From NCBI RefSeq assembly GCF_017833035.1, contig NZ_JAFIBM010000001.1, positions 1,922,001 through 1,986,000 on the forward strand: DNA of 64,000 nucleotides, written 5' to 3'. How positions within the stretch are numbered: position 1 is the first letter of the stretch; each line of letters opens with the position of its first letter. Below, piece by piece: positions 54,660-64,000 of the stretch. The position numbers and the translations under genes are program-made. Below the pieces are notes generated by a model, which was not told the origin of the DNA, ran no database searches, and saw only the letters and a program-made list of their open reading frames with translations. The stretch is from Frigoribacterium sp. PvP032 (GTDB taxonomy: Bacteria > Actinomycetota > Actinomycetes > Actinomycetales > Microbacteriaceae).

Positions 54660-55898
54660 TCAGGACCCGAGGGCGTCCAGCCAGACGCGGCGCGCGTCCA
54701 GAGCCTCGCGCGCCTCCTTCACCTTGCGGGCGTCGCCGCCGGCCTCGGCCGCGGCGAGCTCGTCCTCGAGCTTGGTGATGGCGTCCTGCAGCTGGCTCGC
54801 GAGCCCCTCCGAGCGTGCCTTGCGCTCGGGGTTGTTCTTCTCCCAGTGCGTCTCGTCGAGCTGGCGGACGTGCGACTCGACCTTGCGCAGCCGATCCTCG
54901 ACGGGCCGCACCTGGTCGCGCGGCACGCGACCGATCTCGTCCCAGCGGAGCTGGATCGTGGTCAGGGCCTCACGAGCCGACACGCGGTCGCCGTTCGTGA
55001 GGATCTTCTCCGCGTCGTCGAGCAGCGCGAGCTTGGCCGTGAGGTTGTCGGCGTACTCGGCGTCGTCCTGCGCGACGATCTCGCCCTTGGCGGCGTAGAG
55101 CACGTCGCCGGCGCGCTTGAAGCGGGCCCAGAGCGCGTCGTCGTACTTCTTGCCGGCACGGCCGGCGCGCTTCCAGTCGTCGAGCAGCCGTCGGTACTCG
55201 GGGATGCCGTCGGCGCCCTTGGCCGCCAGTGCGTCCGCCGCCTCGACGAGGGCCTGCTTGCGCTGACGGGCCTCGCGGTGCGTGGCGTCGAGGTCGGCGT
55301 AGAACGCCTTGCGGTGCTGGTCGATGGTCGACCGGGCCGCGCGGAAGCGCTTCCAGAGGTCGTTGCCCTCGCCCTTCGGGATCCGCGGCCCCTCGGTCTG
55401 GTGCTTCTGCCAGCGGGCGAAGATGTCGTCGACGGAGGCGGTGACCTGCTTCCACTGCACGCGTGCCGGATCCTGGGCGGCGAGGGTCTCGGCCTCCACG
55501 ACCAGGGACGTGCGGTAGGCGACGGCCTCGGCCAGCGCCTCCTGTGCCTCGGCGCTCTGCTTCTCGGTGAGCTCGCCCACCGTGCTGTCGAGGGCGTCGA
55601 CGCGGGTGCGCAGCGCGGCGACGTCGCCGACGGCGCTCGGCTCGACGAGGAGCTGCTTCAGGTGCGCCACCGTCTTGGTCACGTCCGAGGCGGACGCGCC
55701 CCGCTTGACCCGCTGCTCGAGCAGGGTGACCTGCCCGTTCAGCTCGGTGTACTTGCGCTCGTAGTAGGCGAGGGCCTCGGCGGGCGTGGCGTCGGGGTAC
55801 TGCCCCACAGCCCGCTCGCCGTCGCCCTCGCGCACGTAGACGGTTCCGTCGTCGTCGACGCGGCCCCAGGGTGCCTGATCGTCAGTAGCCACTGTCAT
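54660..55898 (-). CDS. DUF349 domain-containing protein
   Basis: 412 residues, largely helical and coiled coil, rich in Ala, Glu, Arg and Lys. Repeated tryptophan-centred segments mark the DUF349 repeats: ARVQWKQVTASVDDIFARWQKH, NDLWKRFRAARSTIDQHR, DDWKRAGRAGKKYDDALWARFKRAGDVLYAAK and LRWDEIGRVPRDQVRPVEDRLRKVE. The function is unknown; it may be structural or bind RNA. No membrane segment. ATG start follows AAGGG. It converges with the AbiEi-like gene's side of a hairpin. Confidence 0.9.
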   Translation of the reverse strand: MTVATDDQAPWGRVDDDGTVYVREGDGERAVGQYPDATPAEALAYYERKYTELNGQVTLLEQRVKRGASASDVTKTVAHLKQLLVEPSAVGDVAALRTRVDALDSTVGELTEKQSAEAQEALAEAVAYRTSLVVEAETLAAQDPARVQWKQVTASVDDIFARWQKHQTEGPRIPKGEGNDLWKRFRAARSTIDQHRKAFYADLDATHREARQRKQALVEAADALAAKGADGIPEYRRLLDDWKRAGRAGKKYDDALWARFKRAGDVLYAAKGEIVAQDDAEYADNLTAKLALLDDAEKILTNGDRVSAREALTTIQLRWDEIGRVPRDQVRPVEDRLRKVESHVRQLDETHWEKNNPERKARSEGLASQLQDAITKLEDELAAAEAGGDARKVKEAREALDARRVWLDALGS

Positions 55899-55982
55899 CC
55901 CTTGCTGGAGGTGCTCGTCGCGGAGCCCAGGACGGGCCCCGGCGATGGGTCCCCAGCCTATTGCACGACCAGGGACGACGGA

Positions 55983-56768
55983 CTACTGAAGCGTCAGGGA
56001 CGTGATCGTGGTCGGCACGACCGGGGCGCCGTCGTTCGGCACCTCGGCCGTGGAGGGCGTGAGGCCCGCGTCGGTGACGTTCGCCGTGAGCTGGTCGAGA
56101 CCGCTGGTCACGCGCCCGACGACGGTGTAGCCGCCGGTCGACGAGTCGAGGTACGTGTCGCCGTAGGTGACGAAGAACTGCGTGGACTGCGAGTCCGGCT
56201 CGGCACCCCTGGCCATCGCGATGGTGCCCGTCGGGTAGAGGCCGTCTGCGGGCACGTTCTCGAGGGGCCCGAAGGTGAAGCCCGCGTCGCCTGTGCCGTC
56301 CCCGTTCGCCGAGCCGCACTGGATGAACTTCGCCGTCTCGGCGTCGCTCATCCGGTGGCAGGTCGTGTCCGTGTAGAAGCCCTGCTGCGTCAGGTCGATG
56401 ATCACCGACGCGGCCTGGGGCGCCGCGGCCCCGTCGAGCTCGATGCCGAGCTGCACGTCGTCGTTCAGGTCGAGCTGGCCCGTCCACGTGCGCCCCTCGG
56501 CGATGTCCGAGCTCGGGACGTCGCCGGTCGCCGACGCGGTCCCGGAGGGGGAGGGGCTGGCGGAGGCGGTGGCCTCGGCGCCGCTGCCGTCCGTGTCCCA
56601 CACGACCTGGGTCACGACCGCGAGCCCGACGACCACCACGACGCCGACCGCGGCGAGGACGTTGTCGCGACGACGGCGAAGCACCTGCGTCTCGTGGACC
56701 CGCTGGCGGGCCGTGTACGCCCTCAGCCGGTCGCGTGCCTCACGGTCCTGGTTCCTGCTCGGTGCCAC
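55983..56768 (-). CDS. Cyclophilin-type peptidyl-prolyl isomerase, membrane anchored
   Basis: 261 residues. A basic cytoplasmic N-terminus (about 40 residues) is followed by one membrane helix ([22 protein letters not shown]), a Ser/Ala/Thr-rich linker and the cyclophilin domain: [50 protein letters not shown] and [14 protein letters not shown]. The catalytic QxxxxFF equivalent is QSTQFFVTY. Probably acts outside the membrane on exported proteins. GTG start with GGAGG upstream; the open frame extends further. Confidence 0.92.
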   Translation of the reverse strand: MAPSRNQDREARDRLRAYTARQRVHETQVLRRRRDNVLAAVGVVVVVGLAVVTQVVWDTDGSGAEATASASPSPSGTASATGDVPSSDIAEGRTWTGQLDLNDDVQLGIELDGAAAPQAASVIIDLTQQGFYTDTTCHRMSDAETAKFIQCGSANGDGTGDAGFTFGPLENVPADGLYPTGTIAMARGAEPDSQSTQFFVTYGDTYLDSSTGGYTVVGRVTSGLDQLTANVTDAGLTPSTAEVPNDGAPVVPTTITSLTLQ

Positions 56769-56851
56769 GTGTCCTCCATGCCGGTGATGTCCCGGACGAC
56801 TGTATCCGAGCCGCCGGTCGGTGTCGGCGGCCCGGTCTACCATTGGTCCCC

Positions 56852-58261
56852 ATGAGCCCTCTCCCGCAGAGCTCGACCCCCCTCGCGGTCCGCATGCGCC
56901 CCACCAGCCTCGACGAGGTCGCCGGTCAGCGGCACCTCCTCCGGCCCGGCTCGCCGCTCGTGACCCTGGCGAGCGACACGACCGGCGAGCAGGGCGCCGT
57001 CTCCGTCATCCTCTGGGGCCCGCCCGGCACGGGCAAGACGACGCTGGCGCAGGCGATCGCCCACACGTCGGGGCGTCAGTTCATCGAGCTCTCCGCGGTG
57101 ACGGCCGGCGTGAAGGACGTGCGGCAGGTGATGGAGAAGGCCCTCACCAACCGCGACCTGTACGGCACCACGACCGTGCTGTTCCTCGACGAGATCCACC
57201 GGTTCACGAAGGCCCAGCAGGACGCGCTGCTGCCCGGCGTCGAGAACGGCTGGGTGATCCTCATCGCCGCGACGACCGAGAACCCGTCCTTCTCGGTGAT
57301 CACGCCCCTCCTCTCCCGGTCGCTCCTGCTCACGCTCGAGCAGCTGAGCGACGACGACCTCGGCGACCTCGTCCGACGCGCCGTCGTCGACCCCCGCGGG
57401 CTGGCCGACCGCGTCGTGCTGGACGACGAGGCGCTGGCGACGATCGTCCGTCTCGCGTCCGGCGACGCACGTCGCGCGCTGACGGCCCTCGAGGCCTCAG
57501 CCCACTCCGCGGCGGCCACGGCCGAGGAGGCGCGGGGGGCCAGGCCTGACGACCCGTCCGCCGACGCGGACGCCGACTACGACCCCGACGCCGAGTACGA
57601 CGACCCGGACGACGCGGACGACCGGCCGGTGATCACGGCCGAGACGGTGGCCCAGTCGGTCGACCGCGCCCTGCTCCGCTACGACCGCAACGGCGACGAG
57701 CACTACGACGTCATCAGCGCGTTCATCAAGTCGGTGCGCGGCTCCGACGTCGACGCCGCCCTGCACTACCTGGCGCGGATGATCGAGGCCGGTGAAGATC
57801 CGCGCTTCATCTGCCGACGCATCATCGTGTCCGCGGGAGAGGACATCGGCATGGCCGACCCGAACGCCCTCACGGTGGCCGTCTCGGCGGCCACCGCCGT
57901 GCAGATGATCGGCATGCCAGAAGGGCGCATCCCGATGGCCGAGGCCGTCGTCTACCTCGCCACCGCACCGAAGTCGAACCGCTCGTACAGCGCCCTCGAC
58001 GCCGCGATCGCCGACGTCCGCGCGGGCGCCGCAGGCCCGGTGCCGAAGCACCTCCGCGACGCGCACTACCCGGGCGCGAAGCGGCTCGGCCACGGCAAGG
58101 GCTACAAGTACTCGCACGACTCCGAGTTCGGGGTCGTCGAGCAGCAGTACCTGCCCGACGAGCTCGTCGGGCGCACCTACTACGACCCGACGGCCAACGG
58201 CAACGAACGCGACGTCGCCGCACGGCTCGAGAAGCTGCGGCGCATCACGCGCGGCGGCTGA
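56852..58261 (+). CDS. rarA: Replication-associated recombination protein A (MgsA family ATPase)
   Basis: 469-residue AAA+ protein of clamp-loader type. [22 protein letters not shown] opens it, Walker A is [12 protein letters not shown], Walker [10 protein letters not shown], and [10 protein letters not shown] is sensor 1. A 25-30 residue acidic insertion (near 232-258) carries Asp/Tyr repeats such as [15 protein letters not shown], unlike E. coli. The ATG lies eight bases after TACCAT (56838-56843), a possible -10, so it may be leaderless. Confidence 0.94.
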   Translation: MSPLPQSSTPLAVRMRPTSLDEVAGQRHLLRPGSPLVTLASDTTGEQGAVSVILWGPPGTGKTTLAQAIAHTSGRQFIELSAVTAGVKDVRQVMEKALTNRDLYGTTTVLFLDEIHRFTKAQQDALLPGVENGWVILIAATTENPSFSVITPLLSRSLLLTLEQLSDDDLGDLVRRAVVDPRGLADRVVLDDEALATIVRLASGDARRALTALEASAHSAAATAEEARGARPDDPSADADADYDPDAEYDDPDDADDRPVITAETVAQSVDRALLRYDRNGDEHYDVISAFIKSVRGSDVDAALHYLARMIEAGEDPRFICRRIIVSAGEDIGMADPNALTVAVSAATAVQMIGMPEGRIPMAEAVVYLATAPKSNRSYSALDAAIADVRAGAAGPVPKHLRDAHYPGAKRLGHGKGYKYSHDSEFGVVEQQYLPDELVGRTYYDPTANGNERDVAARLEKLRRITRGG

Positions 58262-58290
58262 GCCGCCGCGACACGCGCCTCGACCCAGGG

Positions 58291-58319
58291 TCGACCGCGA
58301 GAGCCTGCTCCTGTATGCT
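58291..58319 (+). promoter_or_regulatory. Promoter of rpsD
   Basis: TCGACC (58291-58296) and TATGCT (58314-58319) are separated by 17 bases. The implied start near 58326 leaves a leader of about 170 bases before rpsD. Confidence 0.55.
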
Positions 58320-58325
58320 CGGGGG

Positions 58326-58495
58326 GTTGCCTGCACTCGGGCGTCGACGCGCGGCTGCTGATGACGACCCGACCAAGGCGGTCAGACCTGTAGCCGGTCT
58401 CCGCCGCGGCGATCATCCCTCTTGTTAGGCCCGTCGGCGCTCACGCGCCTGGCTGGCGGAACACCACCACCGACAAGATCTCGATAGGAACACGC
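58326..58495 (+). promoter_or_regulatory. Long 5' leader of rpsD, possibly regulatory
   Basis: About 170 untranslated bases precede the rpsD ATG, with several potential short stems, for example GATGA near 58360 with TCATC near 58414. I see no T-tract terminator in it. S4 autoregulates its own message in other bacteria, so a structured control region is plausible but not shown. Confidence 0.35.
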
Positions 58496-59125
58496 ATGTC
58501 CACCAAGTCCCGCACCCGGAGCAAGACGCGTCTCTCGCGTGCTCTCGGCATCGCCCTCACCCCGAAGGCCGCCCGCTACCTCGAGAAGCGTCCCTACGCT
58601 CCCGGCGAGCACGGCCGCACCAAGCGCAAGACCGACAGCGACTACGCCGTCCGTCTCCGCGAGAAGCAGCGTCTGCGCGCCCAGTACGGCATCCGCGAGG
58701 CCCAGCTCAAGATCGTCTTCAACGAGGCCCGCAAGGCCTCCGGCCTGACCGGTGAGAACCTGGTCGAGCTGCTCGAGACCCGTCTCGACGCCCTAGTCCT
58801 GCGTGCCGGCTTCGCCCGCACCACGGCACAGGCCCGCCAGATGGTCGTGCACCGTCACATCCTCGTCGACGGCAAGCTCGTCGACCGCCCCTCGTTCCGC
58901 GTCAAGCCCGGCCAGATGATCCACGTCAAGGCCAAGAGCGAGACGACCGAGCCCTTCCAGGTCGCCGCGGCCGGCGGTCACGTCGACCTGCTGCCCAAGA
59001 CCCCTGGCTACCTCGAGGTCGAGATCGACAAGCTGCAGGCCCGCCTCGTGCGTCGCCCGAAGCGCGCCGAGGTCCCCGTGACCTGCGAGGTCCAGCTGGT
59101 CGTCGAGTACTACGCCGCCCGCTAG
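58496..59125 (+). CDS. rpsD: 30S ribosomal protein S4
   Basis: 209 residues. RTRSKTRLSRALGIALTPKAARYLEKRPYAPGEHG opens the protein; the four-cysteine zinc motif of some S4 proteins is absent. The S4 RNA-binding domain is LVELLETRLDALVLRAGFARTTAQARQMVVHRHILVDG. It stands alone here, away from the ribosomal operons, as in other actinobacteria. ATG with AGGAAC upstream. Confidence 0.98.
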   Translation: MSTKSRTRSKTRLSRALGIALTPKAARYLEKRPYAPGEHGRTKRKTDSDYAVRLREKQRLRAQYGIREAQLKIVFNEARKASGLTGENLVELLETRLDALVLRAGFARTTAQARQMVVHRHILVDGKLVDRPSFRVKPGQMIHVKAKSETTEPFQVAAAGGHVDLLPKTPGYLEVEIDKLQARLVRRPKRAEVPVTCEVQLVVEYYAAR

Positions 59126-59161
59126 TCGCACCTGCACCACTGCAGCACCCGCACCACTTCT

Positions 59162-59196
59162 GAGGGAGCGCTCCACATCGCGTGGGGCGCTCCCTC
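59162..59196 (+). terminator. Terminator of rpsD
   Basis: GAGGGAGCGC (59162-59171) pairs with GCGCTCCCTC (59187-59196); CCAC and GTGG extend the stem inside. It lies 37 bases after the rpsD stop. Confidence 0.8.
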
Positions 59197-59310
59197 CGTC
59201 GTTCCCGGCGAGGCACTCCTCCCTCGGTCGTTCCCGACGGACGACGGCGACGAAGTAGGCTGACGTGTCGTCTCGTGTGCTCGTCACGGGACACGTCGTG
59301 AGGAGCACCC

Positions 59311-59523
59311 GTGAAGAACCTGGTCCTGCTGTCCGTCGGAGTCGCGCTCGGCCTCGTCGGTGCGCACCTCCTCAACTCGACCCCGCGCGGCCGCCGCTTC
59401 TTCGGCGAGCTCGACGGCGGTCTCGACCACTTCCGTGCCGCGGTCGTCGACGGCTACCGGTCGCGCGACGCCGAGCTGCGCGGCAGCGACCAGCACGACG
59501 ACGGCACGACCAGCGCGAGCTGA
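59311..59523 (+). CDS. Small membrane-anchored protein, function unknown
   Basis: 70 residues. A single N-terminal hydrophobic segment (LVLLSVGVALGLVGAHLL) is followed by NSTPRGRRFFGELDGGLDHFRAAVVDGYRSRDAELR and an acidic/Ser-rich tail. It resembles YtxH-like small proteins in layout only. GTG start preceded by GAGGAG at good spacing. It sits between rpsD and alaS, a conserved spot for such genes in Microbacteriaceae. Confidence 0.82.
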   Translation: MKNLVLLSVGVALGLVGAHLLNSTPRGRRFFGELDGGLDHFRAAVVDGYRSRDAELRGSDQHDDGTTSAS

Positions 59524-59588
59524 CCGCGTGAGGCGCCCGCGCCTCTTCGTCAGCAGCCCCACCGACCGACCCCTCCCTCAGGAGAACC

Positions 59589-62261
59589 ATGCAGACCGCC
59601 GAGATCCGCCGCCGTTGGCTCGACTACTTCGGGGAGCGCGGGCACACCGTCGTCCCGTCCGCCTCGCTGGTCAGCGACGACCCGTCGCTGCTCTTCACCG
59701 TCGCCGGCATGGTGCCGTTCATCCCGTACCTGACCGGTCTCGTGCCGACTCCCTGGTCGCGGGCGACGAGCGTGCAGAAGTGCATCCGCACGAACGACAT
59801 CGAAGAGGTCGGCAAGACCCCCCGCCACGGCACGTTCTTCCAGATGAACGGCAACTTCTCGTTCGGCGACTACTTCAAGGAGGAGGCGATCGGCTACGCC
59901 TGGGAGCTGCTGACCTCGAGCGAGGCCGACGGCGGTCTCGCGTTCTCGCCCGACGACCTCTGGGTCACGGTCTACGAGGAGGACGACGAGGCGATCGCCC
60001 TCTGGAAGAAGGTCGCCGGCCTGCCCGACGAGCGCATCCAGCGCCTCGGCAAGGACACGAACTACTGGCACACCGGCCAGCCCGGCCCCGCGGGCCCCTG
60101 CTCGGAGATCTTCTTCGACCGCGGACCTGCCTACGGCGCCGACGGCGGCCCCGCCACGGACGACGACCGCTACGTCGAGATCTGGAACCTCGTGTTCATG
60201 CAGTACCAGATCGAGAACGTCCGGTCGAAGGTCGACTTCGACATCGTCCGCGAGCTGCCGAACAAGAACATCGACACCGGCATGGGCCTCGAGCGCGTGG
60301 CGTTCCTCAAGCAGGGCGTCGACAACATGTACGAGATCGACCAGGTGCGACCCGTGCTCGACGCCGCCTCCGAGCTGTCGGGGCGTCGCTACGGAGCGGT
60401 CCACGACGACGACGTCCGCATGCGCGTCATCGCCGACCACGTGCGCAGCGCCCTGATGCTGATGAGCGACGGCGTCCGCCCGTCCAACGAGGGCCGGGGC
60501 TACATCCTCCGCCGCCTGCTGCGACGCTCGGTCCGCTCCATGCGCCTCCTGGGCGTCGAGGGCACCACCTTCCCCGTCCTGTTCGCGGCCTCGCGCGACG
60601 CCATGAAGTCGGCCTACCCCGAGGTCGAGCGCGACTGGGACAGGATCTCCGGCCTCGCCTTCGCCGAGGAGGAGACGTTCCTCCGCACCCTGGCTGCCGG
60701 CACGAGCATCCTCGACATCGCGGTCGACGACACCAAGAAGGAGGCGGCGGCCGGCACCGCGCCCCGCCTCGCCGGCGACACGGCCTTCCTGCTGCACGAC
60801 ACCTTCGGGTTCCCGATCGACCTCACCCTCGAGATCGCGGAGGAGAGCGGCCTCACGGTCGACCGCGAGGCGTTCGACCGGCTGATGAGCGAGCAGCGCG
60901 CCCGCGCCAAGGCCGACGCCAAGTCGCGCAAGGTGGCCCTCGCCGACCTGAGCGTCTACAGCGCCTTCCGCGCGCAGGGCGAGACGGTCTTCACCGGGTA
61001 CGACGTGCTCGACACCGAGACGCGCGTGCTCGGCCTGATCGTCGACGGCGCGAGCGTCGACCGTGCCGTCGCGGGCGACATCGCCGAGGTGGTCCTCGCC
61101 GAGACGTCGCTGTACGCGGAGTCGGGCGGCCAGGAGGCCGACGCCGGCAGCATCGTCGGCACGGGCTTCGACCTCGAGGTGCTCGACGTGCAGAAGCCGG
61201 TCAAGGGGCTGGTCAGCCACCGTGTCCAGGTGCGGTCGGGCGAGGTCGGCGTCGGGGACGCCGCGACCAGCGTCGTCGACCCGGCCTACCGCCGCGGGGC
61301 CACGCAGGCCCACTCCGCGACCCACCTGGTGCACGCGGCGCTCCGGGAGGTGCTCGGCCCGGAGGCGCACCAGGCCGGCTCGTACAACAAGGCCGGCTAC
61401 CTCCGCCTGGACTTCAACTGGAGCCAGGCGCTCAGCCCGGCCACCCGCAGCGAGGTCGAGGAGGTCGCGAACGCGGCCGTCCGCGACGACCTCGCGGTCA
61501 CGACCCGCGTGCTGCCGCTCGACGAGGCCCGCTCGCTGGGCGCGATGGCGCTCTTCGGCGAGAAGTACGGCGAGACGGTCCGCATGGTCGACATCGGCGG
61601 CCCCTGGTCGCGCGAGCTCTGCGCGGGCACGCACGTCGCCACGAGCGCGCAGATCGGCCTGATCAACCTCGTCAGCGAGAGCTCGGTCGGCTCCACGAAC
61701 CGCCGGGTCGAGTCGCTGGTCGGCCTGGACGCGTTCCGCGACTTCGCCGCGGAGCGGGCCATCGTGTCGCAGCTGACGTCCTCGCTCCGCACTCCTCGCG
61801 AGCAGCTCCCCGAGCGCATCGGCGACCTCGTGTCGAGCCTGCGCGCGGCCGAGAAGAAGATCGCCGAGTTCGAGTCGGCCCAGCTGTCGCTGCGCGTCCC
61901 GGCGCTCGTCGAGCAGGCGGCCCCCGTGGGCTCCCTGACCGTCGTCGCCGAGTCGGTGGGCACGGTCAAGTCGACCGACGAGCTGCGTTCGCTCGTCCTC
62001 TCCGTGCGAGAGCGCCTCGGCAGCGACTCCGCCTCCGTGGTGGCCCTGGCCGCCGACGTAGCGGGCAAGCCCGCCGTGATCGTCGCGACGACGGCGCCCG
62101 CCCGCTCGGCCGGCGTCAAGGCCGGGCAGCTGGCCCGCACGGCGGCCGGGATCCTCGGCGGCGGCGGCGGCGGCAAGGACGACCTGGCCCAGGGCGGCGG
62201 GTCCGACGTCGCAGCGATCGGCACGGCGCTCACGGGCATCGTCGCCGCGCTGCGGTCCTGA
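59589..62261 (+). CDS. alaS: Alanyl-tRNA synthetase
   Basis: 890 residues with all domains. The catalytic core shows KCIRTNDIEEVGKTPRHGTFFQMNGNFSFGD; the editing domain has HSATHLVHAALREVLG and CAGTHVATSAQIGLINL, which supplies the zinc-binding cysteine; the C-terminal part ends in the glycine-rich GGGGGGKDDLAQGGG of the C-Ala domain. ATG follows AGGAG. The gene is followed by ruvX seven bases later, so they are probably cotranscribed with mltG. Confidence 0.98.
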   Translation: MQTAEIRRRWLDYFGERGHTVVPSASLVSDDPSLLFTVAGMVPFIPYLTGLVPTPWSRATSVQKCIRTNDIEEVGKTPRHGTFFQMNGNFSFGDYFKEEAIGYAWELLTSSEADGGLAFSPDDLWVTVYEEDDEAIALWKKVAGLPDERIQRLGKDTNYWHTGQPGPAGPCSEIFFDRGPAYGADGGPATDDDRYVEIWNLVFMQYQIENVRSKVDFDIVRELPNKNIDTGMGLERVAFLKQGVDNMYEIDQVRPVLDAASELSGRRYGAVHDDDVRMRVIADHVRSALMLMSDGVRPSNEGRGYILRRLLRRSVRSMRLLGVEGTTFPVLFAASRDAMKSAYPEVERDWDRISGLAFAEEETFLRTLAAGTSILDIAVDDTKKEAAAGTAPRLAGDTAFLLHDTFGFPIDLTLEIAEESGLTVDREAFDRLMSEQRARAKADAKSRKVALADLSVYSAFRAQGETVFTGYDVLDTETRVLGLIVDGASVDRAVAGDIAEVVLAETSLYAESGGQEADAGSIVGTGFDLEVLDVQKPVKGLVSHRVQVRSGEVGVGDAATSVVDPAYRRGATQAHSATHLVHAALREVLGPEAHQAGSYNKAGYLRLDFNWSQALSPATRSEVEEVANAAVRDDLAVTTRVLPLDEARSLGAMALFGEKYGETVRMVDIGGPWSRELCAGTHVATSAQIGLINLVSESSVGSTNRRVESLVGLDAFRDFAAERAIVSQLTSSLRTPREQLPERIGDLVSSLRAAEKKIAEFESAQLSLRVPALVEQAAPVGSLTVVAESVGTVKSTDELRSLVLSVRERLGSDSASVVALAADVAGKPAVIVATTAPARSAGVKAGQLARTAAGILGGGGGGKDDLAQGGGSDVAAIGTALTGIVAALRS

Positions 62262-62268
62262 GGGCCAC

Positions 62269-62778
62269 GTGAGGACGGGCGTGCGCCTCGGCGTCGACGT
62301 GGGCAGGGCCCGCATCGGCGTCGCCCGCACCGATCCGTCGGGGATGATCGCCACGCCCGTCGAGACCGTGCCGCGGGCGGCGTCGGGCTCAGCCGACGTC
62401 GACACGATCCTCGGCCACGTGGCCGAGCTCGAGGCCGTCGAGGTCGTCGTCGGCCTCCCGCTCTCGCTGTCGGGAGGCGACACCCCGTCCACCGGCGACG
62501 CGCGGGACTTCGCGGCGGCCATCGCGGCCCGCTGTCCGGTGCCCGTGCGGCTGGTGGACGAACGGCTGTCGACGGTGAGCGCACAGACTGCACTTCGCGC
62601 CTCGGGACGCAAGGGCAAGAGACAACGATCCGTCATCGATCAAGTCGCCGCTGTTATCATCGTCCAGCACGCGCTCGAGCTCGAGCGGTCGAGCGGTCTC
62701 CCGCCCGGTCACCTCGTGAGCGCCCCGGTCGTCGACGACGGCGCCGGAGACCGACCCGACACCGACGAAAGACGATGA
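62269..62778 (+). CDS. ruvX: Holliday junction resolvase-like RuvX (YqgF)
   Basis: 169 residues with RNase H-like fold. RLGVDVGRARIGVARTD holds the first acidic residue; VEVVVGLPLSLSG and VRLVDERLSTVSAQ hold others. Family members process pre-16S rRNA 5' ends. A basic RKGKRQRSVIDQVAAVIIVQHALE region follows. GTG start. Adjacent order alaS-ruvX-mltG is widespread. Confidence 0.95.
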   Translation: MRTGVRLGVDVGRARIGVARTDPSGMIATPVETVPRAASGSADVDTILGHVAELEAVEVVVGLPLSLSGGDTPSTGDARDFAAAIAARCPVPVRLVDERLSTVSAQTALRASGRKGKRQRSVIDQVAAVIIVQHALELERSSGLPPGHLVSAPVVDDGAGDRPDTDERR

Positions 62779-62781
62779 CGC

Positions 62782-64000
62782 GTGGCCGACGATCCGAACT
62801 GGGACGACATCTTCGCCTCCCAGCCCCCCACCGAGGCGAAGGGCGACGCCGGTCGACCTCCCGCCACCGCCCCGACGACCCGCAAGGCGACCCGCGAGCA
62901 GGAGAAGGCGCCGCGTCGAGCTGAGCGCCGCTCCGCTCGGGACGACGCCGGCCACCGGCCCCGCCGCAGCCGCAAGGGCGGCATCGTCCTCCTCGTCATC
63001 GCCCTCGTCGTCGTGGGCGGCGGGACCGCCGGCGTCGTCGCCGCGTGGGGCGCGGTCGCGCCCCTCGTCGCGAAGCTGAGCGGTAACGACGCGCCGGAGG
63101 ACTACCCGGGCAGCGGCAACGGGACCGAGGTCTCGTTCGCGATCACGAGCGGCGAGAACGGCTCGGACATCGCCACCAACCTCTTCGACAGCGGCGTCAC
63201 CGCCAGCTTCGAGTCCGTCTACTCGATGCTCGTCGCGGACACGACCCTCACCTTCCAGCCCGGCACGTACACGCTGCAGCAGGAGATGAGCGCCACGTCG
63301 GCGGTCACCGCCCTGCAGGACAGCGCCAACCGGGTCACCGACAGGCTCGTGATCCCCGAGGGCACCGCCGCCGTCGACGTCTACAGCCTCATCTCGTCGG
63401 CGACCGAGATCCCCGAGGCCGACGTCCAGGCCGCAGCCGCCGACGTGGCGTCCTTCGGCCTCCCTGCCGAGGCCACGTCCCTCGAGGGGTGGCTGTTCCC
63501 CGCGACGTACGAGCTCGACCCCGGGCTCGACGCGCACGGCTACCTGCAGCTCCTCGTCGACACGATGAAGCAGCGGCTCGTCGACGCCGGGGTGGCCCCG
63601 GCCGACCAGCAGCACGTCATCGTCTTCGCCTCGCTGATCCAGCGTGAGGCCGGGCTCGCGGACGACTACCCCAAGGTGGCCCGTGTCTTCCAGAACCGCC
63701 TCGACGACGGCATGCTCCTGCAGTCCGACGCGACCGTCGCCTACGGCACCGGCAACACGCACCGGGTCACGACCACGGACGAGGAGCGCGGCGACGAGTC
63801 GAACCCGTACAACACGTACCAGCACCTCGGCCTGCCGGTGGGGCCCATCTCCAACCCGGGCGACCTCGCGATCAACGCGGCGATCGCGCCGGCGGACGGC
63901 ACGTGGCTGTACTTCGTGACCACCAACCTCGACACGGGCGAGACGACGTTCTCGACGACGCTGGCCGAGCACGAGGCCGCCGTGAAGGTGTGGCAGGCGT
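62782..64000 (+). CDS. mltG: Endolytic transglycosylase MltG, 3' end beyond the window
   Basis: About 406 codons are visible. The cytoplasmic N-terminus (about 70 residues, Lys/Arg/Ala-rich) is longer than in E. coli; one helix (GGIVLLVIALVVVGGGTAGVVAA) follows, then the LysM-like region and the YceG domain with LEGWLFPATYEL, ASLIQREAGLADDYPKVARVFQNRL (catalytic glutamate in QREAG) and SNPYNTYQHLGLPVGPISNPG. It cuts nascent peptidoglycan at the outer membrane face. GTG starts three bases after the ruvX stop. Next genes in relatives are aroE and aroC. Confidence 0.95.
   Translation, partial: MADDPNWDDIFASQPPTEAKGDAGRPPATAPTTRKATREQEKAPRRAERRSARDDAGHRPRRSRKGGIVLLVIALVVVGGGTAGVVAAWGAVAPLVAKLSGNDAPEDYPGSGNGTEVSFAITSGENGSDIATNLFDSGVTASFESVYSMLVADTTLTFQPGTYTLQQEMSATSAVTALQDSANRVTDRLVIPEGTAAVDVYSLISSATEIPEADVQAAAADVASFGLPAEATSLEGWLFPATYELDPGLDAHGYLQLLVDTMKQRLVDAGVAPADQQHVIVFASLIQREAGLADDYPKVARVFQNRLDDGMLLQSDATVAYGTGNTHRVTTTDEERGDESNPYNTYQHLGLPVGPISNPGDLAINAAIAPADGTWLYFVTTNLDTGETTFSTTLAEHEAAVKVWQA

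Overview
The window is about 72% G+C, uses GTG starts freely and packs genes tightly, with many 4-base GTGA or ATGA start/stop overlaps. The gene content (DUF3000 next to ribonuclease D, ruvCAB-yajC-secDF-relA, rpsD-small ORF-alaS-ruvX-mltG) points to an actinobacterium, most likely Microbacteriaceae; the genus cannot be fixed from sequence alone. It looks chromosomal. I see no insertion sequence, prophage, rRNA operon or CRISPR array.

Layout. 1-8.8 kb is mostly minus-strand housekeeping: the start of a fadB-type multienzyme, a fadA thiolase, ribonuclease D and DUF3000, then an alpha/beta hydrolase (plus), a RibD-like reductase, SufE, a rhodanese-type sulfurtransferase and a ZapE-type ATPase (plus). 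9-10.3 kb is an ammonium transporter behind a sequence that matches the GlnR operator pattern. 10.6-11.3 kb holds four tRNA genes: Gly-Cys-Val as a minus-strand unit with its own promoter, and a divergent Val(CAC). A CCA-adding-type nucleotidyltransferase with an unusual Cys/His N-terminus follows directly. 13-16.2 kb has a zinc alcohol dehydrogenase, an LtrA membrane protein and a decayed manganese catalase that has lost its 5' half and carries an in-frame amber stop.

16.2-24.2 kb is the most accessory-looking part: a divergent carbohydrate cluster of six glycosyltransferases and a WcbI-like protein, all translationally coupled. It is the best candidate here for an undescribed pathway. 24.4-28.5 kb is a complete ABC importer of the polyamine/iron/thiamine type with unknown substrate. 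28.5-32 kb holds a small conserved protein, a DUF817 membrane protein, CoaBC and an NRDE-family protein.

32.1-40.4 kb reads as a sulfur region: a polar amino-acid ABC importer, a flavin-dependent monooxygenase, O-acetylhomoserine sulfhydrylase, a short MetE-type methyltransferase, and SufS with SufU. 40.5-64 kb is core genome on the plus strand: thrS, a HIT protein, pdxST, yebC, ruvCAB, yajC-secDF, a rhodanese and relA/spoT. Three minus-strand genes follow (an AbiEi-like protein, DUF349, a cyclophilin), then rarA, rpsD, a small membrane ORF, alaS, ruvX and the start of mltG, which runs off the end.
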